This document shows positions 25,001 through 37,393 of a stretch of 64,000 nucleotides of DNA, one piece after another. The notes beneath the pieces were generated by a model. The model ran no database searches, was not told the DNA's origin, and saw nothing but the letters and a program-made list of their open reading frames with translations. This DNA is from Monocercomonoides exilis (taxonomy: Eukaryota > Preaxostyla > Oxymonadida > Polymastigidae). Location: contig LSRY02000015.1 of NCBI GenBank assembly GCA_001643675.2, positions 1,442,001 to 1,506,000 of the forward strand. Direction: 5' to 3'. Position 1 is the stretch's first letter. Each line of letters begins with the position of its first letter. The position numbers were made by a program, and so were the translations under genes.

Positions 25001-27970
25001 TCTGTGTGTGAGCTGAAGTGCTTGTATTCCACTCCTGCTGCGATGGAAGAATATTCGGATTGGGCTGATTCTGCTTCTGCTTCGTGTTCTTCTTTGACTT
25101 CTGCTTCTTTATTCTCGTCAGAATTGGATTTTGTCTCTGAATTAGAAGTGTCGCCATTTGTCTCAGCAGCTTTTGATTCAGTTTCCGCTTTGCCATTTTC
25201 TTCTTTCTTTTCATTTGCACCTTCTTTTTCTTGTTCTTTCTCTTTCTCTTTCTCCTTTTCCTTCTCCTTCTCCTCCTTCTTTTCCAGCCCAGTTAATGTT
25301 CCTTTCCCCTCGTGATGCACATCCCTCACAAATGCATGATAATGACCACCAAACGCTCCACCTGAATGGCACACAACACCCGCCAGCTCATATAAAAACG
25401 GCGACTCCCAATTCACTTCAGGAAATGGAATACCCGCAAACCTGTTGTAGTTTGCAAGTGTGGTTGATGGCTTCCCCGAAGAAGAGGAAGAGGAAGAAGA
25501 AGATGAAGAATTGTTTGATCCATCGGCATTTGAACCAACATCATTTCTGCTGTCGAGCGAAGCAGCCAGCGCCATCTGCAGCGCCGTTTGCTCATCCAGG
25601 GCAATCGGCTGCATTTCTCCTTTCTTCTCAATCATTTGCCATTTGTCGTCCTTCTGCGCGTTCTTCTTTTTCTGCGCGTTCTTTCGGTCTTTCAGCCACG
25701 GCTTCGCATCTTTCCCTGCTCCTCTTCCTCCTTTTCCTCCATTTTTATCTTCCTTTTTCTCTTCCTTTTTGTCATTTTCTCCTTCTTTCGCATCGTCTTT
25801 GTTATTCTCCTTTTCTTTGTCCTCTTCTTTATCCTTTCCATTTTCCTGCTCATTTCCTGTTTTTTCTCCACCTTCTTCCTTTTTCCCGTTTGCTTTCTGA
25901 GCTGCATTTTGCTCCTTCTTTCTTTTGCGTTCAAGCGCCTTTGCCATTTCTACCTCTTTCTTCTCTCGCGCTTCTTTCGCTTTCCGCTCTTCTTCCAGTT
26001 TTTCTGCTTTCCTCTTCCCTTTTTCACTCAAATCTCGCAGAATTGCATAGGCCTCTCTCATCGCCTCTGTTCCATACAGCTGGCGTGGTTGAGAAGAAGC
26101 AAAAGCATAAGAAGAAGAAGAAGAAGAACCAGCGTCTGCAGTTGAATCCTTCTTCGAGTCTTCATTTTTTCCTGCTTCTCCTTCTCCTCCTTCTTCTTCC
26201 CCATTCTTTGTGCTCAGCCCCATTTCCGCCTTCACCTCATCGTCCACATACGGTGCCATGTCCAGAATGAACGGAAACGACACATAACCAGAAATTTTGA
26301 TCCGTGAATCCTTATCCCAGTCGTAGTAGAAGCGGTTGAGGGCGAGTGTGAGGAGATGCGGGAGCTGCTTGAATGTGGTGTACATTTGTGCATCCACCTT
26401 CTCATCACATGCAGAGCAGTGGTATTTGTTGTCTCCCTCGAGCATCGACTTCATCGTGATGGCCTTCAGCGACTCTTCAATCGACGACACCTCCACCGCC
26501 TTCATGCGGCCTCCTTCGTAGCTTTCCAGCCGCAGCGGCAGGTTCACGTCGAGAAAGGGCTCCAGCAGCGACGAGATGTGTCCACACGACAGGCACCGCT
26601 TGTTGTTGCCGAAGAAGCCGCGGTACTCCCTCTCGATCAGCTGCGCGAAGCGGGAGCGCTTCAGCGACTGCTCGAGCACGTCAAAGAGGATGCGGTTCAG
26701 CTCCATGATGTCCTGCTGGTCGCGCGCCTCGTTGTTCTCCCAGCCGAACGACGTCGTCAGGTCGGTCGTGCCAACAGCCAGCTCGTCACTCAGCAGCAGC
26801 CGCGTGAACAGCCGCTGCAGCTCAAAGGGAATCCGGAAGCGCACTTTCTTCACTGACGGAAGGTCGCTTTTATCCGCTAGCGCACGCTCGAGCTGCGATT
26901 CTTTTCCTTTTGAAGAAGAGGAAGAAGAAGAAGAAGACGAAGGAGGAGGTGGTGCTGACACGCAGGATGCTGCAGTCTCCAAACGTTTGAGCTCTGCCTC
27001 AATGTCCTTTGCCAACTGCTGGCTAAGATCGAACTTGTCTTCGATCCATTGGAATTCTTTCGCTTCTTTCTTTGCCTCTTTCGCACCGCCCTTCTCTTTT
27101 TCGCTCTTCAATGTCTCTTTTTTGGAGTCTTCTTGTGCTGCAAAAGTTGCAGTTTGAAAGGCTGCGGCGAGATCTTCGTTATCATCAAACAAAAGGCACA
27201 TGTCACTGCTAGCTGTAGTTTTTTCCTGCGTGCTCGTTGAAAGGTTTGATGTTTGATCTTTTTGCATGTCTAAGCAGACTTTATCTTGGGGAATGACTTC
27301 GTTTTTATTTGTTGATTCTTTCTCAATTTCTTGTTCCACTTGCATTCCATCTCTTATAGGTTCTAATATTTTATTTTCGTTAGACGAAGAAGAGTTATTA
27401 GCTCCTTCAAGTTCTTTTTTGTATGATAAAAGCTCACTCTCAGACGGTACAGGAAAATCACTTTCCAACGAAGAAGCTAAAGCAAGAAGATCATTTGCCT
27501 TTTCAGAACAAAATGGTTTGCTTAGGGCTTCTTGGTTATGATGAACCTTTATAATTGAAACATAAAAAATTGAGGATAAATGAATAAACAAAATAAAAAT
27601 TTCAAACAAGTCCCAATTCCTCTTGGGTCAACGAAACAATCGACGAACGGATTTCTGGTGTCATAAAAAGCAATTGTATCAGACTGTTAAGGTAGCACGT
27701 TGCTCCTCTTTTGAAATTTTGAAATTGGAAATACAAATTTTTGAAGGAAAATCAAATTAAAAATAAGAAAAAACTGATACAAAACTGATTTTGAAGTCCT
27801 ACAAAACCGGATGCAGCTCGCTTCGACGAGGGAATTTGTGGCAAGTGACGAGTGGCAGGCGTTGAGTCAGTTGCACCTGGTGCTTCATTGGCATTATCTT
27901 CTTCAAACATGTTTCCCATGATAGACTCAAGACCTTCTTCAGCTGGATCATCAAAAAATCCTTCGAGCAT
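19051..27970 (-). CDS. USP40/USP47-like ubiquitin carboxyl-terminal hydrolase, 5 exons
   Basis: A cysteine protease that removes ubiquitin from proteins. Proposed exons (high to low): 27970-27786, 27707-27608, 27546-22361, 22220-19730, 19587-19051. They sum to 8,499 bases in phase, giving 2,832 aa. The Cys box GFVGLQNQ/GATCYLN is split by the first intron, with the catalytic Cys at about residue 66. TTDLTTSFGW near residue 355 is characteristic of the USP47/USP40 branch. Two zinc-binding CxxC pairs (RCLSCGH, YHCSACDEK), GGHYHAFVRD near 830 (His) and WYDFNDSSV near 960 complete the fold. Long K/E/S/Q-rich inserts split the catalytic domain. Ubiquitin-like segments near 1810-1850 and 2680-2700 (DGDYVMFFD) fit this branch. 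The family's usual length is about 1,240-1,380 aa. The start is the first ATG of a suitable exon; in-frame ATGs up to 28081 are possible. Confidence 0.9.
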
Positions 27971-28336
27971 CTTATTAACGTTGTTTAGAAGTAAATTTTT
28001 ATCTGATGAGAAATGAGAAAATGTTTTGGTTACGATCAAGAAAAAGAGTTTTGGAAGAAAAACTTGCGATATTTTTTCCAATAACTTTGACTGTCAAATA
28101 TTTAAAATATGTTGTAAGAACAAAAAACAAAACTTTTGAATGAAAAAATAATTTCACAATTAAATAGGCTGAATGAAAATTAATGAAATGAAAAAGTGCA
28201 AAAGCTGTGCACATTCATCCAAAGAGCAATAAATATGATGCAATGCAAACGATGGTAAGAAGTGACGTCAAAAAAAAAACTGAACGATCAATTAGAAACG
28301 ATTTTTAATCATGAAATGTTTATTATGTGATTTTTG

Positions 28337-29105
28337 TTAAAAAGATGTCTCTATTTCATCTGTTTCTACAAGCCTTCCCTCATCCTGAAGAAGGCCAAGA
28401 TACGGCTCTTTCATAGTTCCTGTGCAGTGCTGTAAAACAAATTTTAAAATATTTGAAAAAAATAAATTTTTTGTAATGAAATCTATTCACACAATTTCTC
28501 CATGCAAATGTGTAGTATTAAATATGCGAAGCCGAACCAACGATCCAGATTGCAATTTTGAGCCATCTTCGTGAGTGTAGCACTGAGGATATTCATCTGG
28601 TTGAAATGTAAAATCCGGAGGGAAAAGCTGAAATAAAACATATTTCATAAAAATATTTTTTTAGACAAATACAATAAACAAAATACCCCTTTTCCAATGA
28701 ATACAATACACGGTCCCACAGATACATAAAGTCCAAGCTGAAGAAAAATAAAAATTTCAAAAATACATTTAAAAATACATTTAAAAATATTTATGGAGAC
28801 GTTGAAACCTTTGTAACTCGATCAACAGTTCCATCGACAACTTCACCCACGAACGGATGAAATATAATTGCATTAAATTTGACGGTAAACACTGCCACTC
28901 CCGTACCAGCTCTTATAATTCCTTCACTTATTGAGAGAACCTTTTGAATGGCAACAATAAACCCATATCGAGCAGACAACGAAGTGGACATCTCACGCTT
29001 CAATTTTTCGAATATGTAATCATGTATTTGAGGGCTAAATGCTTGAGGAGGAACTTCAACAATTTGTATTAATTCTTTCTTTAAAATCAACAATACATTT
29101 TTCAT
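28337..29105 (-). CDS. RPB7: DNA-directed RNA polymerase II subunit RPB7, 4 exons
   Basis: Rpb7 forms the Rpb4/Rpb7 stalk of RNA polymerase II in the nucleus. Exons 29105-28809, 28737-28687, 28627-28493 and 28429-28337 sum to 576 bases, 191 aa plus TAA, close to the usual ~172 aa. The N-terminal half has ARYGFIVAIQKV, GIIRAGTGVAVFTVKFNAII and FHPFVGEVVDGTVDRVTK, followed by LGLYVSVGPCIVFI in exon 2; these match the Rpb7 ribonucleoprotein-like domain and the start of its S1/OB domain. Exon 3 carries FQPDEYPQCYT and SGSLVRLRI, and exon 4 GTMKEPYLGLL near the end, as in Rpb7. Paralogues of Pol I/III or archaeal RpoE are less similar in these phrases. It lies upstream of the deubiquitinase on the same strand, about 370 bp apart. 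Confidence 0.92.
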
Positions 29106-29514
29106 ATTTCGTTATATATCAATACAACAATAATACACAAAAAAATAAATCATATGCATACTAGTAAATACATAAATTTCTCTTCTAAAATAAAAAAATA
29201 AATACTATTAAAGTTAAATTCACAAATAATGGTCATTCAGAAAATTATGATGATTTCATTTTTCACATTTTAAAAAAATAACTACTTTATGTTAACAGAA
29301 GAAAAAAAATATTTTCAAAAAAAATTTATTATCGTTTTTGAAATTTAACTTGAATGAAACAAAAGCAACAAATTAGAAAGAATCTTCTTTCAAAATGATA
29401 TTTGATAAGAGTTCTAATTTTTTATAATTCCAGATTGAAATAAATACGAAAAAAAAATTAAATAAAGATATTATTTTTATTATAATAAATTTAATAAATC
29501 AGATACAATTAAAT
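29106..29514. other. AT-rich spacer up to the inverted repeat
   Basis: Very AT-rich DNA between the start of RPB7 and the outer end of the left arm of the large inverted repeat. It must hold the RPB7 promoter, but I recognise no motif. Confidence 0.4.
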
Positions 29515-32500
29515 TTTCTGCAATTCCTCAAGGACCGAAGTCCCACAGTTAATGATTTTGCTTTCACTAAGGCTTTTTTGATGAATGCTTTGAAAAAAAA
29601 AATGATGAAGCCAAACGATGAAATGAAGGCATCTATATAATTACAACAGCAACTGTCAATATATTTTCAGAGATGCAGCAACACCATCCGTATGGTTGCT
29701 CCACTCTTCTTTCTCTTGTCATTGAAGTCACATCGTTTTGTCAAGCAAAGCTGTTCAGCCACGACTTTTGTCCCGTTTGCGGTTCTTGCTTGCTCCGCTA
29801 AATCAAAACTCCCTCTGCTAGCTCACGTTTTGCCCACTTCTCTCAATCGATTCACTATATGTCAGTGCAAACAATGAAGCAGTTTCCATGCAAATGTTTT
29901 TCACCCGTGACGCTTGTGCATCACTCTCGATCTCTACGCTCAGGCCTTACAAGTGAGTAAATTGAGCTCTCATTATAAATCGTCCTGCTTGATCCACTTT
30001 CATTGCTGGCCTTGCTCCTATCTTCTACCCCGCTGCCAATGTCAATCGCATCTGAAATCGTCAGTGTCACTGCACCTGGCGGAAACCGCTGAATGAACTC
30101 TCGTTTCATCTCAACAAGCGTCGGCCGGCTCTTGCTCTCTTCCAACAAGCACCGCTCCACGATCCCTCTCATCGACGGATCTCCAATCTTCTCAACCCTT
30201 GGTCGCTCCCCATTCACTATCTTCTGCCCAGCCACTTCTGCTTCATAGTCTCCAAATGGGATTTGAAGGGTCAAGCACTCCCACAGCATCATCCCAATCG
30301 AAAAGGCAACTGACTCCTTTGTTGCCCCCATCTTCTTGTTGATATGCAGCTCAGGCGCCTTCCACCTCAGGCACTCTTTTTTGAAACTATCTTCTTCCTC
30401 AAAGGCAGATGAGGGCAGAGAGTCTTCATCATCATCATTGCCACTGGCAGATGTCACAACGGTTGATGATGAAATGGATGATGAATCTGAATCATCATCT
30501 AGTAAAATATCAGAATGCATCACAATGCAGATGACCATGTGCTCGGAGAAGAGAACAATGTGCGGACTCAGATTATTCAATGATTGAAGAGGGTTTTCCA
30601 TCTCATCAAATGAATGGAGTGAGAGATTAGCCACCCAGAACAGGATCTGAGCAGCTGTTTGCTCCCTCTCTTGAAGACTTCCAATCGCCATCTCTTTTGT
30701 CTTATTCCTCCCATGCAGGAGCATGAACAATGAATCCCTCAAATCCACAATCAGCTTCTCATGAGGCGATGAACAGGCCATTGCATCAACCAAGTTCGAC
30801 ATCGACGAGGTTGTAGGACACAAATCCTCCCCTCGAACAAATGTTGAATCTGAATCAGTTGAGCAAGTGGAAGAAATTGATGGCGAAGGTGTTCTCTTCC
30901 TTATCTCTTCTTCTTCATCTTTCTCCGACATCCATTGAGGGATCTTGTCTGAGTCTCTTCCAAGGATATATTCAGTTGATCCACTCTCGGAGAGAAGATG
31001 CTCTGAAGACTCTGAGTGTCCCAAGCTTTTCTCATACACTCTCTTCTTCATCCTCTCATCATTCTTCTTCTCAGCCTCTCTTTCTGCTCTTCTCCACTGC
31101 TCCTCAGGTGACATCTCCATCGTAACCATCTCAAATGCTTTGGGATCTTTTCTGATGTTGTCATTCACAATCTCTTGCAATTCCTCATTTCTTTCCTTCA
31201 CTTTCCTCCATCGAACAATAAATAAAATAAATCCAATCAGAACAATCAACAATATGATGCCCATGATTATCACAATCAACAACCAATACGATTTCCCTTC
31301 TTTTCCTCCTTCAACAATCCTTTCATCTCCATTAGCCTTGGGCTCACTTCTGTTCTTCAGAATGAAAGAATCAGTGGATGATGGGTTTTTGGCATTTCCA
31401 AACAGAATGCTCACTCTCACCTCTTCCTCATCTCCTGCCTCACGAATTATCTCCCTTTTCAGCCTCCCTTCGACTTCTGTCTCTGAAGCATATTCACTTT
31501 CATCAAACTCATATTTCTCTATCTGCTTTTCATCGCCCATCTGTTTCACAATCATGAATGACAAGTTGCAAGGCAGCAGAAGCTTCCCTTTGAATACAAT
31601 CTCCATTTCTGCTCCTTTCTCATTTGCTTCAACACTCTCCAACACTGGGATGAAAAATGAAGATGCTCTTTCAGAAATAATCCCTTCAAAGCTGCATCCA
31701 TAATTCAACATCCAAAGTGATGTGTTTCTTTCCCATCCATCTCCTCCTTTCAGACTCATCACATTCAATGTTCCAGAATCTGAACAGATGATATTTCTTC
31801 TCAGTGATGGGTAATTTGCTATTGATGGATTGCTATTCAAAAACTCTCCTTTCTCAATTATCGCATTTCCTCCACTCACTGTCATCCCTCCCTTTGAGGA
31901 GTTGCAGATTGTTGTGTCTTTTATCATTACAGAACTCTTCGAAAAATCAACAACTGAACCATTCCACTGACAGATCTTATTACTCACACCATTTATTTCT
32001 TCGGTATTATCAGCCATGCTTCCCTCAAACTGGCACAAATCCATCAAAGCACTTTCTGCCAAAGCAATTGCCACTTGGCTTCCTTTCACACAATCTGATA
32101 TGCACTCACGAATAGAGCAGTTGCACATCTCCAAGCCGGCCAGAGGTTGAGTTGCGCAAACAACACTAGGCCTGGATGCTAATCGGCTGATATTTGTGAA
32201 TGATGATAACGCCAAAGATAAAACGAGTGAAGAATGGCCATTTTCAAATGAGATAAGGCTTCTATCTTGGAGAGAAATGTTTGTGGCTGCCAACTTTGAA
32301 ATTATCACTTTCTCGTTCTTTCCACATTCAATCGCTGAGCTTGTGCATTGGGCATTGCAAACAGTCAGATCTTCAAATGTTGCTCTTTCTGAGCACAATA
32401 TCTGAAACATGGACTTTGAAAATTTCAAGCACCCAACACCACATCGATCTGCCTCAAATATCCCATTTTCAACAACCAGCAGAGAAAAGTCAAAAAGGGT

Positions 32501-35500
32501 TTGTGAATTCTCCATTGATCCGCTCTCTGATAAGAATGAAACAGATTCGAGAATTAGAGATCCATTCGCTTGGTGTATTAAGCACGGGCAGACAACATTC
32601 TGCATTACACCAAAAACAAATGAAACTTTCTCAATTCGAACAGTCTCTGATGTTGTCACAACTCCATCAGCCAAGCTCATCTCATTCACTTTTATCTCAG
32701 CATTCCTGCTTGCCTCCATCGACTTGATTGTCACCTTTTGAGCTGAGCATGAACCAGTTAGTGTTGTCTCATTCCATATCAGCAGCTGCGAATAATCCGA
32801 TGGAATGATGTGGCTCACCCCAACATTCAGCGATGAGCATGCACCCTTCATTTCCCCACAGTTCTTGCTGTTGCTGCTGTTCCCCACAATCGATGACACA
32901 AATATGAATTCGCTCCTGAACACATACACCCTCCCCAACAGATCCTCTTCGTCCCCATAATCGTCTGCTGTGCATCCCCATATCGCCAGCTCCTTCACAA
33001 ACGGCTCCCCAAAGTTTATCAGGAACTGTGATTCACTTATCTGCGAGTCAAGGTCTGTGCACTTCACAAACATATCTCTCCCCTTCAGTGCAACATTCTC
33101 CTTGAATGTGATGTTCGACAGCACAAATGGCAAAGACTTCTTTGCAACACTCTGCGTTTTCAAAAACAATCCTCCGCCTCTCCCGTTGTTCGAACAGAAG
33201 CATTCTGTCACATTTGTGTGATTCATTTCCAGTCTTCCCCTCTCGTTGAGAAGGAAAAACATGCCTCCTCCTTCATTCGAGCTTGCAGATCCACAACCAT
33301 CAATTGTCGAATTCTCCATTTTCAATTTCATTTCATTCTGCATATCACAGAAAAGAAATGAAGGGTTGTTTGGCACTGTGTTCTTCACATTCACAAACGA
33401 ACATTGCTCAAACAGAACATTCCACTCTTCTTCTTCTGCATTATCATTTCCATTTCCAGGAATCTCACTTTCACTCATCGCAATTGCACTTTTCTCGCTC
33501 AATGATATTTCTTCAAAGGACACATCGCTCATGGTTATCACACATCCAACTGATATGCTCATTATCTCATGCATTGATGCCAACCCTGCCATCTTTGTCT
33601 TTTCAATCTCGACAATTCCTTTTGTGGCACTTATCAATACAAATGTCAATTCACCTTCTGCATTATCACTCATGTGAATTGAACATCCTGCAATACTCGT
33701 ATTGATTGCATCTGAGCCTGTCTGGATGAGGATGCTTGCCTCGTTATCGAAGGCAGTCGGAATCACCATCCCCACTTCTTTGAATTGAACAACTCCTTTG
33801 CATTCAACAACAGCGCCCTTGTCTCCTTCAATCGCTTTCACAAATTGAATTTTGTCTGTTTCGCCATTTGTTCCTTCCAGCCTCATCCCACTCACACTCA
33901 TTTCATTCCTCACATCACAAGTCCCCTGAATGGCAATCGACCAAATCCCCAAACCACTCCCTCTCTTCAGCCCATAATCAACAGACCCGCACGGATACTC
34001 CAACAGCCCACACACAACCACATTATTTCCTTCCCTCGCCACATGCACACTCGACCCAACCTCTTTCCAGAAATAGATCAGTGGGATTGCACACTCTCTG
34101 TTTCCTCCATCGTACCCTCTCATCGAGTCTTCGGTCAGCATCTCCAGTCTATCTTTCACAAATGGCAGGGTTTCGTTCTTGATACTGCTGATAAGCGATG
34201 GAGATGAAACAAACAAATCCTTCCCAAACCTTGCATTGTTTGGCTTGTCAGAAGAAAAAGTTGGAGAGGATATCATAAATGTTGCCTCGCCCATTTCACT
34301 CAACAAGCTCAACATGATTCCTCCTCCATATCCAACTTCTTCCCCTTCATATGGAGCTGTGCAACAATAAAACGAACACAAATTTATCAAAAGATTCGTT
34401 TTCGAAGATGCTTCACAAAAGAGTGCACCACCTCCAATCTCAGTTCCTTCTTCTTCAACAGCACACTCTTCAAATGTACAGTCATTTATTTCCACTTTGC
34501 AATCGCTTCCATCATAACCATCGTTCGTAATGCTGATGCACCCTCCACTTCCCTTCGAACGAGTAATCGATGAAAATGTGCATCCTGTTATCTTCTCGAT
34601 ATTTCCGTTGTGGAACTCAACAATACATCCATCGCCAAATGAGATTTCTCCAAAATCGCTGTTTGTCATGTTCATTGAAGGCCTTGAATTAATACTTCCC
34701 TCAACAATGAAAAACGATGAATCTTCTATTCTCATATTCATTGTTGAAAACTCACTCACCTCCACAGCCCCTCCAACAACACTCACAAATACTGTTGAAA
34801 TAGCCTCAATCCCTCCTTCCATCCCACATTTGTTCAGTGTGAGTTTCTCAGAATGACATTCAAACACACTTTCATGAGATGAAAGCGATTGAATCAAAGA
34901 AAATACAATGCTAGTCATTGACACAGAAACTGAGTTCTCAATCAATCCACTTTGCGTTCCCTCTGTCAGATCGGCAACCTCACATTTCATCTCATTCTGT
35001 TTTGCCTTGACGTTCCATTCATCTGTCCTCAAGCTCAATTCATCCTCAAAGGCAAATGATTCAAGAATGGTTATGTCTTTTTTCTTCCCTTCAAAATGGA
35101 CCGATGCTGCCTTCGCGATTGTGGAGCATGGAAATAACTCATATCCACATATCGAAAAATCATGGCTCAATGATCCTCCTCCAACAAAGGCAGACCCTGA
35201 AAAGTTATCCCACAGATACACCACCAGCGGGATGGCAAATGCATCATTCAATGTTGATCTCTCGAATCCATTCATTTTTGTGAAGTTATTCAAATCAACT
35301 TCAAATCCCATCGATGTTCTGCTAATCACACTCGATAGATCATAAGAGTTAATGAAGATTTCTTTCCCCTCTCTGGCATCACATCCAGAAAATGAAACAT
35401 CCCTCAAAATGAATGAACTCGCCTCATCATCCAGATGAAGATAAATCCCTCCTCCATATCCGTGCTCTCCACCTGTGTTTTGTGTTGCCTTGCAGCTCAC

Positions 35501-37393
35501 AAGTTCAAATAAATCACTTTCATCATTTGGAAATATTGCCCTTGCTGAGTCAGCATCTGTCATATTTCCCACAGTGAATGATGATCCTTCTTCCATTTCA
35601 ACCCACAATCCTCCTCCATTTCCTCCATTGCCCTCACACCCAGACATCGCCCCTCCAATAATTTCCAGTGAGCAATCTCTTCCAAGTGTGCATTTCATTG
35701 CTCCTCCATCTCCTCCATCTCCTTTGAATCCACTCATCGTGTTGTTTGTGAGCTTCAGCGTCTTGGCTGAATTTGTGGAAATTACTCGAATGGATCCTGA
35801 TGGCAAATCTGCTTGCGAAGATGCTTTCACTGAAAGTGTTGAATCTTTAATCGAAAAAGATGCTCCATTCGCCATCCCAAACAAAACACTATTTCCTGTC
35901 GAGCTCATATCCTCAACATTCATGGAAGCGAATGAACCAGCAGCATTGATTCCATCAAGAGAAATCAACGGACAATTCTCAATGGTCAAGGACAAGACAT
36001 TCAACGATGAAACTGAAACATCGCCTTCCGTTGCTGATAAAAACACATAAGACAATGCTGATTGGGGATCTTGAAATGTCAGCGAGCAGCCGTCAAGGGA
36101 AAATAACTGTGAGGTGGAACAGAAGAATGCTTCGTGGTTTGGAAGAACAGATGGAACAGAGAAAACAAGTGAACTCACATTCGTATTTGCACTGACCGTT
36201 ATCATGCTTCCGTCACTTCCATTCGGATCATTGCTCACCTCCCATCCACCGTTTACATCTTTCCCCCTGATTGTGTGTTGGAAGGAGCCAAATGTCAGCT
36301 CATTTTTCATTTCAATCATCCCATCGACAACAATCTTCTTTTCACTTATTTGCCTTGTCAGAGAATGCTTCAGAGTCAGACAGGGAAACTCGGCAAACCC
36401 ACAACGAGAATGATCAAATGCATCAACATTACTCACAATGATCTCTTCTGGCAAAGGAATCAAATAAACACAAAGTGGAATTGGAATTGAATCATTTCCA
36501 TTATCATACCCTTGTATTTTGCTCTTTGTATCAAACGAAGCTGTCAATGAAGTGATTTTCCCACCTTTTGCTGTTGTTTCCAGATCGATTGAGTCAACAA
36601 AAATATCACTTCCCCATTTGGCTCTGTTCCCCTCAAATGCTGATGAAATCTGAAACTCTGCATTTGTATCTCTCACTTTCAGCCCAATCCCTCCTCCTCT
36701 CCCTTGGACGGTTGAGGCATAACAGTTTTTCACAACACCTCCACTCACATTCAATGAACCAACATTCCCCACTTCAACCATCATCCCTCCTCCAAACTCA
36801 GAGTCTTCACTCCCACAGCCATCAAGTGTGCATCCCTCAAGGGTTATCGAATATGACCCTTCACCCACGCCCATCAGCGATGATCCTGCTGTTGTCCTCA
36901 CAATATTATTGAATGTGCAGTTATCCAGAGACAATGTCACAGACGATCCTTGAGGCAGAGACATCACACTTGTTGTGCTGAATGTTTGTGACCATCTCAC
37001 ATCTTTCATCTTCAACTCTCCCCCTTCCATCTTCACAAGTGAGTTCTGAATGCTCCTCTCTTCTGAATGATCTGCATCCATCGATATGTTCAATCTCTCC
37101 AAATTGATCCCTCCAGACCCTTGAACCTCAAACAATATGCTTCTTCGGTTATTTTCAAATGACGAGTTGTGAACCACAGACAGATCGCTCACAGTCAATT
37201 CCCCTGTTCCAACACAAAACAGACTCAGTCCATTTGTCTCAAATTGTGTTTCAATAGCCGAGCCAGCTGGAGAAACTCCACTCACAGAGATTGTTTTCTC
37301 CCCAATATCAACTCCCTTTCCCTCCACAACTGTTCCACCCAACACCTTGATTTCCTCCACAAATCCCACAATCATTTGAGTCAGACAATGACT
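29515..37393 (-). repeat. Left arm of a 7.9 kb inverted repeat
   Basis: This segment is repeated in inverse orientation at 44126-52004. Both arms are 7,879 bp because two single-base homopolymer indels compensate (a run of ten A near 29593 versus nine T; five C at 36263-36267 versus six G). I found seven substitutions. The arm includes the 3' five-sixths of the minus-strand receptor gene and about 400 bp beyond its stop codon. The inner edge lies inside the coding sequence; outside both edges the similarity stops abruptly. Confidence 0.93.
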
